A stretch of 49,423 nt of DNA from CAZBBC01 sp964489835. GTDB taxonomy: Bacteria > Calditrichota > Calditrichia > JAJRVZ01. A model generated the notes under the pieces. That model searched no databases. It was not told where the DNA came from and saw only the letters and a list, made by a program, of their open reading frames with translations. Below, one piece after another: positions 27,523-36,176 of the stretch (positions within the stretch are counted from its first letter, which is position 1; each line of letters begins with the position of its first letter). The position numbers and the translations under genes were made by a program. The DNA is taken from the NCBI GenBank assembly GCA_964489835.1, contig CAZBBC010000020.1, forward strand, positions 1-49,423, in the 5' to 3' direction.

Positions 27523-28686
27523 CTACTCGACATTATCCAAAGATTTTAATAGTACTTTCTCATCATAACAAATGGCCATACAGGCAGTTTCCCGTTCGCC
27601 AGATTGCTCTTTCTTTCCCGCACGATAATAAACGGTAATTAATTTGCCATTTGTAAGGCGAACGGTTGAGGGATATCCAATATCTGTACCCGGTAAATTA
27701 TCTGCTAGTAATAATCTAGTATTAAGCCATGTTTGGCCAAAATCACGACTGATCATTCCCTGAATACTAAATGGCTGATGCCTGACTCCAAAAATGAGTA
27801 ATATAGCGCCATCGCTTAACATTACAAAATCCGGAGGATGTTCCCTGGCTTCCGTTACCTGAATCGGTTTAGACCATGACTGGCCATGATCATTTGAGCG
27901 ACAAAGATAGATTGCCTGTTCACCCTTTTTTTGTGACCGGGCGGCACAAAGCCATTCACCATTTGGTAGAATAAGATAATCTGCTTCATTAACGCCTTTC
28001 GCAACTTCAATGGTTTCCCCCCATGTCTTACCATTATCTGTTGAGGAGATTAAAAAGGTATAGGTCGTGTCAAACGGTATCCGTACACCTGGCTCTGGGT
28101 TTTTTGCCCCGTAAATCGGCATATATAATACGTCTTTGGTATCGTTGAACATCTTTCCAAAGGGAGAATTCCCCCTTTGAATTTCAATGTTTAATAAAAC
28201 CGGTTGCTCCCAGGTCTCTCCGTTATCATTCGAGCGGGTAATTTTGGTGTCTTGTTTATATGGCCCCGGGTTCCATTTTCCATCGTCATCATACCCCGCC
28301 TGCCAATGATAAGCAAGTACCAGTGTCCCGTTAGCAGCACGCCCGAGTGAAGGGTTGCGGTCATCTTTTTTGCTGTCAACGATAACACGGGGTTTGGACC
28401 ATGTGGCACCGGCATCTGAAGAACGCACCAAATCCAGACGACCACCGACACCGATATGCGGAGCTCCGCCGCGTAAAACGACAAGGACTTCATTGGTCGG
28501 TGTTGCGATAATCACCGGAAAATAACCCTGACCCTCAACAACAACAGTTTCATAGCTATTTTCCAAGAGACGCACATCAATAACCTTTGCACTGGTTTGA
28601 TTTTCCCAAGAGATCAGGAAGGTTGCAAAAGCACCGATCAAAGATATACTGATAAACGTTTTAATAAACGGCGGTTGATATTTCAT
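27523..28686 (-). CDS. Sialidase-like BNR/Asp-box beta-propeller, exported
   Basis: The protein has 387 residues with an N-terminal signal or anchor (about 9-26). Five Asp boxes (SxDxGxTW) are seen: SSDAGATW, SNDNGETW, STDNGKTW, SNDHGQSW and SRDFGQTW, one per blade of a six-bladed sialidase-type propeller. DDRNPSLGRAANGTLVLAY is typical of the exo-alpha-sialidase superfamily. The family also contains non-sialic-acid glycosidases, and the arginine triad cannot be confirmed here, so sialidase activity is likely but not proven. AGGAG precedes the ATG. Confidence 0.87.
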   Translation of the reverse strand: MKYQPPFIKTFISISLIGAFATFLISWENQTSAKVIDVRLLENSYETVVVEGQGYFPVIIATPTNEVLVVLRGGAPHIGVGGRLDLVRSSDAGATWSKPRVIVDSKKDDRNPSLGRAANGTLVLAYHWQAGYDDDGKWNPGPYKQDTKITRSNDNGETWEQPVLLNIEIQRGNSPFGKMFNDTKDVLYMPIYGAKNPEPGVRIPFDTTYTFLISSTDNGKTWGETIEVAKGVNEADYLILPNGEWLCAARSQKKGEQAIYLCRSNDHGQSWSKPIQVTEAREHPPDFVMLSDGAILLIFGVRHQPFSIQGMISRDFGQTWLNTRLLLADNLPGTDIGYPSTVRLTNGKLITVYYRAGKKEQSGERETACMAICYDEKVLLKSLDNVE

Positions 28687-28721
28687 CTATCGCTCCTGTG
28701 ATTTAATGATTTGGGTCATTA

Positions 28722-28936
28722 ATGTCCGGTTTAAAAATTTTACTGATTAGCAATTTACACCGGAATATATAGTGGTTTAGAGAGTAAATAAATATAGAAA
28801 CTGAATTAAAGAACTCACCCTAAATCCCTCTCTTGGAAAGAGAGGGACTTTAGGGAGCCCCTTCTCTTTTCAAGAGAAGGGGTTTAGGGATGAGTTTTTT
28901 TAATCTCTAATTTAATCTTTTTTTTTAATCGGACAC
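28722..28936. mobile_element. MITE-like element, copy 2
   Basis: The termini ATGTCCGGTTTAAAA and TTAATCGGACAC are inverted repeats of each other and of those at 2174-2410. The interior contains the hairpins CCCTCTCTTGGAAAGAGAGGG and CTTCTCTTTTCAAGAGAAG. It is oriented opposite to copy 1. TA dinucleotides lie at both outer edges. It is non-coding and sits between the sialidase-like gene start and the glycerophosphodiesterase stop. Confidence 0.72.
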
Positions 28937-28967
28937 TAATAATTTGGATCATAAGTGAATAAACGTA

Positions 28968-29750
28968 TTAAATTGTTTGTAGCAGATTTACTAATATATC
29001 GGGCCGATCAGTGATAATGCTCTCTACACCAAGATTTATTAGCCGTTGCATTTCTTCCGGTTTATTAACCGTCCAAACATGTATATCCTTTTTATTTGCA
29101 TGCGCTTTTTCAACAAATTCTTTATCGACTAATTTATAGTTCACACTCAACAAATCCACATCTGATGTGAACACATCCACATCATCCGGCATTTTAGAAA
29201 AAATATATCCGACTTTAATCGTCTTATTTAGTTTTCTGACTTTATCGATGGCCTCAAAATTAAACGAGGTAAGTATACATTCTGCTATAAAATCTTTCCG
29301 CTCCACCAATTCGACAACACGTTCTGCCAATCGTTTGTCATGCTTATTGTATTTCAGTTCAATATTCAGTTTCATTTTTCCGCGAACCGTATCGATGACC
29401 GATTCTAATAAAGGGATCGCTTCGCCTGTGAATTTTGAATCAAACCAGGCACCGGCTTCGAGAGCAGTCAGACTGGCATAATCCACTTCCCACATGTTTT
29501 TCTCCAAACCAGTGGTACGTGTCAACGAATTATCATGCATGAGAACTAAAATACCGTCGCTGGTTTCCTGCACATCTAATTCGGAATAATCCGCTCCTAC
29601 TTCTATGGCCTTCAACATGGCACTTATGGTGTTTTCGGGAGCTAAGCCGGAAGCACCGCGGTGCCCCGTGACCAAAACTGTTTTTTGGGTTTGCTGAGAA
29701 CATGCGAGAAGAAAAGCGGTTAATACTGCTATACTAATTTTTTGATACAT
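28968..29750 (-). CDS. Glycerophosphodiester phosphodiesterase lipoprotein
   Basis: The protein has 260 residues. The N-terminal lipoprotein signal with LLAC places it in a membrane facing the periplasm or outside. The GDPD motifs are complete: GHRGASGLAPENT near the start (catalytic His-Arg), then ELDVQETSDG (metal Glu/Asp) and LVLMHDNSLTRTTG (second catalytic His), ending with HVWTVNKPEEM and ITDRPDIL. It hydrolyses glycerophosphodiesters to glycerol-3-phosphate and an alcohol. I chose the ATG at 29748-29750 because AGGAGG lies 5 bases upstream; a GTG six bases earlier overlaps that site. Confidence 0.92.
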   Translation of the reverse strand: MYQKISIAVLTAFLLACSQQTQKTVLVTGHRGASGLAPENTISAMLKAIEVGADYSELDVQETSDGILVLMHDNSLTRTTGLEKNMWEVDYASLTALEAGAWFDSKFTGEAIPLLESVIDTVRGKMKLNIELKYNKHDKRLAERVVELVERKDFIAECILTSFNFEAIDKVRKLNKTIKVGYIFSKMPDDVDVFTSDVDLLSVNYKLVDKEFVEKAHANKKDIHVWTVNKPEEMQRLINLGVESIITDRPDILVNLLQTI

Positions 29751-29842
29751 AATCACCTCCTAATATTATGTTTGTCTTTGTCTTCATTTATATTAAGAAA
29801 TATAATTATATTATTATATCTTTAACACCACTAAAATTGTAT

Positions 29843-29888
29843 AGATTGCTTTCCGCCTCGGCGGATCAGCCGGGGCGGAAAGCAATCT
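29843..29888 (-). terminator. Perfect 15 bp hairpin just after the symporter stop
   Basis: AGATTGCTTTCCGCC and its exact complement enclose a 16-base GC-rich loop that can itself fold (CGGC/GCCG). It begins one base beyond the stop codon of the symporter gene. There is no T-run, so it is either a Rho-independent-like barrier without a tail, an mRNA-stabilising 3' hairpin, or a CCGCC/GGCGG palindromic repeat that landed here. Confidence 0.5.
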
Positions 29889-29889
29889 C

Positions 29890-31890
29890 TTATAATTTCT
29901 GGAATATATCTTCTGCCTTACTATTATCCTGATCAGAAAAAGCCTTGCCTTTTTCAGGCAGATTCCGATACCAAAACCAATACATGCCGCTTAAACAAAT
30001 GATAAAAATAACCAATGTAATTTTAAAAGCTTCAAACGAATGTATGATTAACTGCATCGGTAACAAAAATAGACTTATTTGCCATCCCAATGTAAAGGGT
30101 AAAGCGATTAAATCATTTTTATGTTCGTAAGACATTGTCTTTCTAATCTCTGGTTTTAATTTTCGTTTTAATGGCCCCCAAAATCCAAAGGGGCGTGTGG
30201 TTGCATAAAAGTGTTCAACAACTTTTTCATCAGTCGGTCGGGTTAAAAACGTGCCAATAATTGTAGCGATTAATGAGATTGCTGAAATTATTGTAAACTG
30301 TTGCCACTCAACAAGTTCTGGCCAAATTGAACGTTGAATAATTGCGCCTAAAAGTCCCGCAACTGTGCCAAATGCAAATCCACCGCCATTAAATCGCCAC
30401 CAGTAAAATTTAAACAAGGCCGGTATTATCAGCCCACATTGTAATCCCATTACCAGCCATCCCCAAATATCATTGATACTTTTTACGGTGTAGGCCATTA
30501 AGTAGCTGGTAATAACGAGTGCCAGTATGAAAAAATATGATGCAAAAATTAATTCTCGATTCGCGGCTTTCGGACGCAAATAACGTTGATATAGATCCCT
30601 GGTAAAAAATGCTGATGTTCGATTAACCTGCGAATCGAAAGAAGACATACACGCTGCAATTAAAGCCACTAATAATAACCCACGGATACCAATAGGAATA
30701 TTAAAAAGGATAACAGCAGGAAGAATTCGCTCCGGATTAACTGTTCCACTAAAGCTTAGCAAATGGAGTTTTGATTGCCAATTACTCTGGAATAATGTTT
30801 TCAGCCCATGAATTAGTTCAGGTGAATATTTCTCGGGTGTGTTCATGATTCCGGACAAAACATCTGGCCACCTTTCCGGAGAAATATCAGTCACGAATGA
30901 TTTGATCAACTCCGCCGCTTGCAGCATAACCGTTTTATCCGGGAATAGATCATTCACAAGATATATACCCAGAACGGCAAATCCGATCATCATCGGCCAA
31001 CGAAACATCAATAAAAAAATCCACAAAAAAGTTAGTGATCCGCATTCACGTTCAGTACGGGCGCCAAAATATTTGGGATCCGCTCCTTCTGAAACACCAC
31101 CAACAACACTTCTGATAAAATAAAAAAAGGTAAATAACATCAGGTGGCGATATACCTCGTACCCCTTGGGCATTACCGTTTCCCACTGAATGGCAGAACT
31201 CATCCACTGGGGATTGCCTGTAATCTTTCCCGTTAATGCAACAAAACTGGATACATCGGTAATTTTTGAAATTGCCATAGCAGAGATTATAACGACGGCA
31301 ATAAGTATAATCGCAGATTGAAACAAGTCCGTAAAAACCACACCATAGAATCCGGACGCCATTGTATAAAGAGTTGCCACGCCAATTAATATTAGAGAGC
31401 ACGTCAATGGAGAAAAAGGTAAAAACATTGATAAAAACAAACCAACGCCTTTTATTAGGTAGGCCAGTCCCCCTACTGTTGCGATTATCCAGGCGATAGC
31501 AGAAGCAACACGGGCAAATTGCCCCCCCCAACCGCTACCGAATCTGTATTCCATCCATTCGGCACCTGTCATACATTTTGAGCGATAATGCCATTTACCA
31601 GCCCATACAAGTATAAATGATAGCAGTAAACAGGCGCCGCCACGAAATTCAATATATAAACCGCGCGGTCCAAGCAGAAATAAAAAAGACACAATCAACA
31701 TTGTTCCGGCAATATCTAAATATGATGCCATCCCCGATATACCCAGTGCCCACCAGGGTAAATTATTTCCTCCTAAAAAATAATCTTCAATACTTTTTGA
31801 TGCTCTCCTTTTTAAGTAAAATCCTAAACCCACAAGTATACAGAGATATACTACAATGACAGTATAATCAACCGAATTTAATAAATCCAC
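29890..31890 (-). CDS. Sodium:solute symporter (SSF family), second in locus
   Basis: The protein has 666 residues with about 12-14 membrane helices. SSF motifs: KRRASKSIEDYFLGGNNLPW, then ISGMASYLDIAGTM, CMTGAEWMEYRFG and LVALIAACMSSFDSQVNRTS (sodium-site region). The C-terminus has extra helices after TRPTDEKVVEHFY, a feature shared with the other symporter (TRPDDKKRLDRFF), so both belong to one SSF branch although otherwise diverged. It starts at GTG with AGGAG 6 bases upstream. It lies 49 bases after the GC-rich glycosidase-like gene, so it probably imports that enzyme's product. Confidence 0.9.
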   Translation of the reverse strand: MDLLNSVDYTVIVVYLCILVGLGFYLKRRASKSIEDYFLGGNNLPWWALGISGMASYLDIAGTMLIVSFLFLLGPRGLYIEFRGGACLLLSFILVWAGKWHYRSKCMTGAEWMEYRFGSGWGGQFARVASAIAWIIATVGGLAYLIKGVGLFLSMFLPFSPLTCSLILIGVATLYTMASGFYGVVFTDLFQSAIILIAVVIISAMAISKITDVSSFVALTGKITGNPQWMSSAIQWETVMPKGYEVYRHLMLFTFFYFIRSVVGGVSEGADPKYFGARTERECGSLTFLWIFLLMFRWPMMIGFAVLGIYLVNDLFPDKTVMLQAAELIKSFVTDISPERWPDVLSGIMNTPEKYSPELIHGLKTLFQSNWQSKLHLLSFSGTVNPERILPAVILFNIPIGIRGLLLVALIAACMSSFDSQVNRTSAFFTRDLYQRYLRPKAANRELIFASYFFILALVITSYLMAYTVKSINDIWGWLVMGLQCGLIIPALFKFYWWRFNGGGFAFGTVAGLLGAIIQRSIWPELVEWQQFTIISAISLIATIIGTFLTRPTDEKVVEHFYATTRPFGFWGPLKRKLKPEIRKTMSYEHKNDLIALPFTLGWQISLFLLPMQLIIHSFEAFKITLVIFIICLSGMYWFWYRNLPEKGKAFSDQDNSKAEDIFQKL

Positions 31891-31939
31891 AACAGCTCCT
31901 ATTTAGAACCAAAAAATAAAGAAATGATATATAATCTGA

Positions 31940-34096
31940 TCATTCTGCGACCGATCGTTTTATAACAAGACCTGCAGGGGATGAGAGTTTCCAACCCTCG
32001 GGTAAATCAACGACAAGCAGTTCACCAGCAGGTCCGCTGCCTTTGACCGTTACAATGTTGTCCCGTGAGTTGATGCTAATCACACAGCCGTGCAGATGGA
32101 TGCGTGTGATGGTCAGTTCGGGCCAGTCTTTCGGTAGCCGTGGGTTGATAACGAATCCGTCTGCCGTTGGGCGAAAGCCGAGAAAACCATACAGCATTAC
32201 CTGTGGTACGAGAATGCTCTCGAAAAATTCTTTATCGAGCCCAAGCCCGCCGCCGATATTAGAGCCTTGCATCGTTCCGCTTGACGGATCTTTGTAGTAG
32301 GCACGGTACCCGCCGGCTGCCTGGGTTTCGTCGAACCAGACCAGAATTTCCTTAAGTCGCTGCCAGGCGTCGTCGGGTCCGTCGGTTATCAGCCGCGCTA
32401 TCATGTCATGATAAGAAAAGCCCAGTACGGCGCCGCCATCCTGTACCTGATAACCCCAGGGAATACGCTCAGGGTTGGACCAGCTCCAAACATAATAATT
32501 TACGTTCCGCCTGGTGGTAGAGCGCGGACCAAAACGCCAGTGGTAGATGTCCTCACCGGTAGATGCATCACCCTTAACAATTCGTCTGCCGGAAATCCAA
32601 TCACGGATTGAATGTGCCTGTGCCTGGGTTGCAAAGTTGTAATAGATAGCCTCATTATTCAGAAAAGTTAATCCGTAATCGTGGAGCACACCATCGAGAT
32701 CGACTGTGCCGAAACGACCCGTTTTATTATTCCAAAATCTCCCGGTGCCATAGTCTTTCACCTCCTGTGCATGTTTACGCAGGTCAGCAGAGTTAAAAGA
32801 TTCAGCACCGGTGGCGATACACCATTGCGGATGGCTATTAATCTGTTCTTCCAGATCCGCAAGATCACGCAAAGCATCGTAATAATAAATCGTTGCCAGC
32901 GCATCTTCGCCACCAAAGGGAAGCAAATCCCAATAGTTACTGCCGATTCCTGCGCCAGGGACGATCACTTTATGCCCATCGGAGGTTAATTGCACACCGC
33001 TGCGCCCTTCATGCCCGGGCCAGGTTGTGTAGACGCACCTCCGTCGATGAGTGTCAAATTCGTTCATCATGAATCGCATGGCAGAACGTATGCGTCCGAT
33101 CTGTTCACGCAGAAAAGTGATATCGTGTGTCCATGTGAAGTAGCTATGGCAACCGCGGATAAAGTTAGTATTGTTGATATTATGCCGTGTATCGCAAGCT
33201 GTGTGGAACGACTTGATGACCACTTTTGCCGCAGCCGGGTTGTTGAAACCAATCCGTAAGCCCGTGATGGTTCCTTGCCACTCAGGGATACGGTAGACCG
33301 GGATCATCGTTCGGGTCTCAATGTCCTCAGTTTTAAGTTCCTTTGATCTCATAGGTAACAATGCATATTGCTGACTGTTGGGTGTAGCGGGAGTGAAATA
33401 GGCACGACATTTGGGATTGAACTGCGGTTGATCCTGGGTTGTCCATTCGACAAAACAGTTACTTCCTTCCAGACCTTCTGCCCACCAGTTCAAACGAAGC
33501 CACGGCGTATTTTTTGAATTGATAGAGAAAGCAGGTGTTTGTACCGTTGCGAATGCTTCAGTGAGTTCAACGATCCACCCTTTGTCACTAACTTTGCCTC
33601 CGACACCGCCGGTAACGACCCAGTTCTCGGGTGTTACAAGTGGCGCTTCGTATCCGGACACGCCGATTTCTCGGAAGTGCCATCCAACTCCACCAACTTC
33701 CATCCATTTCGGAAATGGCCACCCACCGGCGTGGGCGGGGCCATCATGCTGTTGTGTGTGCATATAGCCTTCGGTGTTCATTACACGATTAGACAATGCA
33801 TTTGCCCAGCGCCTACGCATCGCATTTAATGGCACATTCGATCCGCGCGCCGGCCATAGGGTAGACATTGTCATCCACTCATCCCACAGCGGGATTAGTG
33901 GACCTGCCTGTTCATAGTGAAGCCAGAATAATCCCCTGAGCGATTCCATTTCTTTCTCATGACCGGGAACGATGAAGGATGGAAAATCATCAGGTATGGA
34001 TGGCGCGTTTAGGTCATCGTTTATTTGGGCATTAACCGAAAAACTGGCAAATAGCAGGAGTAATAAAATTGTGGAGAATAAAATACTTGATTTCAT
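31940..34096 (-). CDS. Six-hairpin glycosidase-like secreted protein, GC-rich
   Basis: The protein has 718 residues with a signal peptide ending near VNA (about 23). The middle and C-terminal parts look like an (alpha/alpha)6 glycosidase: GAGIGSNYWDLLPFGGEDAL, then LNNEAIYYNFATQAQAHSIR and RIPWGYQVQDGGAVLGFSYH. These are followed by a closing beta-sandwich (LGFRPTADGFVINPRLP) as in GH65/GH78/GH94-type proteins. I cannot name the family. By eye its DNA is about 52-60% GC against about 38-42% around it, suggesting recent acquisition. Its ATG lies one base after the stop of the beta-helix gene (TAAAATG), so translation is probably coupled. Confidence 0.8.
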   Translation of the reverse strand: MKSSILFSTILLLLLFASFSVNAQINDDLNAPSIPDDFPSFIVPGHEKEMESLRGLFWLHYEQAGPLIPLWDEWMTMSTLWPARGSNVPLNAMRRRWANALSNRVMNTEGYMHTQQHDGPAHAGGWPFPKWMEVGGVGWHFREIGVSGYEAPLVTPENWVVTGGVGGKVSDKGWIVELTEAFATVQTPAFSINSKNTPWLRLNWWAEGLEGSNCFVEWTTQDQPQFNPKCRAYFTPATPNSQQYALLPMRSKELKTEDIETRTMIPVYRIPEWQGTITGLRIGFNNPAAAKVVIKSFHTACDTRHNINNTNFIRGCHSYFTWTHDITFLREQIGRIRSAMRFMMNEFDTHRRRCVYTTWPGHEGRSGVQLTSDGHKVIVPGAGIGSNYWDLLPFGGEDALATIYYYDALRDLADLEEQINSHPQWCIATGAESFNSADLRKHAQEVKDYGTGRFWNNKTGRFGTVDLDGVLHDYGLTFLNNEAIYYNFATQAQAHSIRDWISGRRIVKGDASTGEDIYHWRFGPRSTTRRNVNYYVWSWSNPERIPWGYQVQDGGAVLGFSYHDMIARLITDGPDDAWQRLKEILVWFDETQAAGGYRAYYKDPSSGTMQGSNIGGGLGLDKEFFESILVPQVMLYGFLGFRPTADGFVINPRLPKDWPELTITRIHLHGCVISINSRDNIVTVKGSGPAGELLVVDLPEGWKLSSPAGLVIKRSVAE

Positions 34097-34097
34097 T

Positions 34098-35381
34098 TTA
34101 CTCTCTCACATTTCCCAATATCTGTATATCTCCTTTTGTATTATTCGTCACATTTAATCCTCCACCTTCAACGCTATTTCCCATTATGACGGCTGATCTC
34201 ACATTTTCTCCGAGATAAATATGAGCATTTGGTGTATTGCCGTTGTCCAGAAAACGACAATTCATCATCTGCAGTGTGCCGTGGGTCATTTCGATGAATG
34301 GTATCTCCGGTTTCCAGTGGCATTCGATCCAATTTTTTGCATTGAAATGACAGGCGGTTAAATAAACGGTCCCTATGCCTTTATTTATTATATGAGTGCC
34401 ACCAAGAGTTTCTGCCCATCCCACAAACATACAATTTGTAAATTTAACAGGTCCTCTGTTTTCTTCTTCGATTAAAATCCCATCCATAAATTGACAATTT
34501 TCAAATGCTATGCCTGTATGATACGAGGACTTTTCAACAACCACTGCCAGCGGTCCAACATCCGAACCGCTTTGGGTGATTAAAAGATTGGGTTGTGGAT
34601 CGTTCCCCACTGGATCTCCCCGGGTCTCAATAAAACGAAAACCAACTTTTGCCCATATAACAAAACAATTAACCATATATTGCCAATCACAGCGGCCAAT
34701 AATAAAACCCTCAAGATTATTAACGCAATATTCATGAAGCGCTTCGTGATCGCCCACCAGTTCAAACCAACTGCTAGGATGTATATGGATATTCTCCATA
34801 CGACCAATGTCAACGGTTCGATCAACATAAATACCTTTTCGTAACGCACACATATAAATATTTCGCAGATAATCCTGTCCGTGGTATACCTTCCCACAGT
34901 CGATTCCCTTATACGTATTTACAATATCCAGATCAATGATATTGCATCTATTTCCCATGATCTGTATCGTCCAGGGGTAAGGATGGACATCCGTAATGAT
35001 TTGTTCGGGGTAGTAAATCGAAAATCCTTTTACTGTGCTGTTATGATGCAAAGTAATAAAGGGTGAAGAATCTTCATCATCTCGTCCCGAATATACCATA
35101 AGCAATGTGCCTCGTTTCAGACTATTCGTTGTTGGTCCCTCTGCAATTCCTTTTAATGTAACACCTTCCGGAATCGATAATACACCATCGAACCGAAATT
35201 GTCCTGCGGGTACATGCACGGTCCCGCCCTTTTCCGAAGCTTTAATCATGGCGGTTTGAAATGCATGCGTATTATCAGTTTTCCCGTCCGCAATTGCTCC
35301 AAATTCAAGAACATCAAAATCGGATATTCCGGCGTATGACAAATGTAAAAATAGTAACAACGTTAAAAATATTTTTGTCAT
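34098..35381 (-). CDS. Secreted right-handed beta-helix protein (pectate lyase 3 type), paralogue A
   Basis: The protein has 427 residues with a signal peptide (about 1-17). The N-terminal FDVLEFGAIADGKTDNTHAF is the Pectate_lyase_3/GH28-like opening, and GGTVHVPAGQFRFDGVLSIP follows. The rest shows the helix-forming pattern of short repeated strands (MENIHIH, FENCQFM, FTNCMFV, MMNCRFL). Such proteins are polysaccharide lyases or glycosidases; catalytic residues cannot be placed. It is paralogous to 36177-37487, with a 112 bp tract differing at only two positions (34241-34352 versus 36320-36431). The ATG has GAGGAA upstream. Confidence 0.85.
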   Translation of the reverse strand: MTKIFLTLLLFLHLSYAGISDFDVLEFGAIADGKTDNTHAFQTAMIKASEKGGTVHVPAGQFRFDGVLSIPEGVTLKGIAEGPTTNSLKRGTLLMVYSGRDDEDSSPFITLHHNSTVKGFSIYYPEQIITDVHPYPWTIQIMGNRCNIIDLDIVNTYKGIDCGKVYHGQDYLRNIYMCALRKGIYVDRTVDIGRMENIHIHPSSWFELVGDHEALHEYCVNNLEGFIIGRCDWQYMVNCFVIWAKVGFRFIETRGDPVGNDPQPNLLITQSGSDVGPLAVVVEKSSYHTGIAFENCQFMDGILIEEENRGPVKFTNCMFVGWAETLGGTHIINKGIGTVYLTACHFNAKNWIECHWKPEIPFIEMTHGTLQMMNCRFLDNGNTPNAHIYLGENVRSAVIMGNSVEGGGLNVTNNTKGDIQILGNVRE

Positions 35382-35427
35382 TTTATATATTCCTCATCTA
35401 TTGATGCGTATTTGTCAAATAGTCAAT

Positions 35428-36075
35428 TTAATCCCCGATACAACGAACGGAAAAACCAGCAACCATATTAAAACAGTCAATGTAAACCTTAGTATCGCCA
35501 CGACTCAAATGTCGTTTCCATGCACTCGTTTTATTGCAATTTGTAGAAGACCAAAAAGTGGCATAATGCCTGATATTATAGAAATTTCCCTTACTGTCAC
35601 GGTGACCGCCAGGTAAGGCGGAAAAACCATGTTCATTGTTCGCTCCTGTATTTGGACTATTCCAATGCACCGTTCCCGTTTCTTTCATTTGACCTCCAGC
35701 CACTTCCTGACCTCCGTAATAATCGACAAGAGATTGCCATTCAGCATCACTTGGCACATGACAGCCTTGCGGTGCCAATTGGCGACTGTCATTCACAGCA
35801 TACCAGTTATACAGTTTACCGTATTTTTCGCCGTTGGCCGGATCGTTTTCATAATAACACCAGGCCGGTTTTCCTTCTTTTCCTGCATTTAGCCACTCTT
35901 CTGCGGTTTTGGCCTCAGCTATCGCATCTCCATTTCTAAAAACACTTAAATTCAAATTCTCCGTCATCCATACCTGGTTTCCAATATTTACTATCTTACC
36001 TGTTTGGCTGAAAGATGTATAAACTATCAATAATAGCACGAAAACAACTGTTAGCACTTTTAAGATTTTCATCAT
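35428..36075 (-). CDS. FISUMP (Fibrobacter succinogenes paralogous) domain protein
   Basis: The protein has 215 residues: a signal peptide of about 23, then one complete FISUMP domain. The signatures are VWMTENLNLSVFRNGDAI, YYENDPANGEKYGKLYNWYA, CHVPSDAEWQSLVDYYGG, GFSALPGGHRDSKGNFY, TFWSST and a closing GFSVRCIGD. These domains are surface-exposed in FCB bacteria and have no established biochemical role. It sits between two beta-helix paralogues, 46 bases from the downstream one, with AAAGGAAGAG before the ATG. Confidence 0.92.
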   Translation of the reverse strand: MMKILKVLTVVFVLLLIVYTSFSQTGKIVNIGNQVWMTENLNLSVFRNGDAIAEAKTAEEWLNAGKEGKPAWCYYENDPANGEKYGKLYNWYAVNDSRQLAPQGCHVPSDAEWQSLVDYYGGQEVAGGQMKETGTVHWNSPNTGANNEHGFSALPGGHRDSKGNFYNIRHYATFWSSTNCNKTSAWKRHLSRGDTKVYIDCFNMVAGFSVRCIGD

Positions 36076-36176
36076 TCTCTTCCTTTTCTATTTCAGACAA
36101 TTTTTACTATAGAGTTCTCATTTACCTATTTTTCTGTGTTACATTAGACTTGCACAAAACAAGAATATTTTTTATT

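Noticed and set aside
31052..31531. 159-codon minus-strand frame inside the symporter gene
   Set aside because: It lies wholly within the SSF gene in another frame; its Cys/Tyr/Trp-rich translation is typical of a shadow frame.
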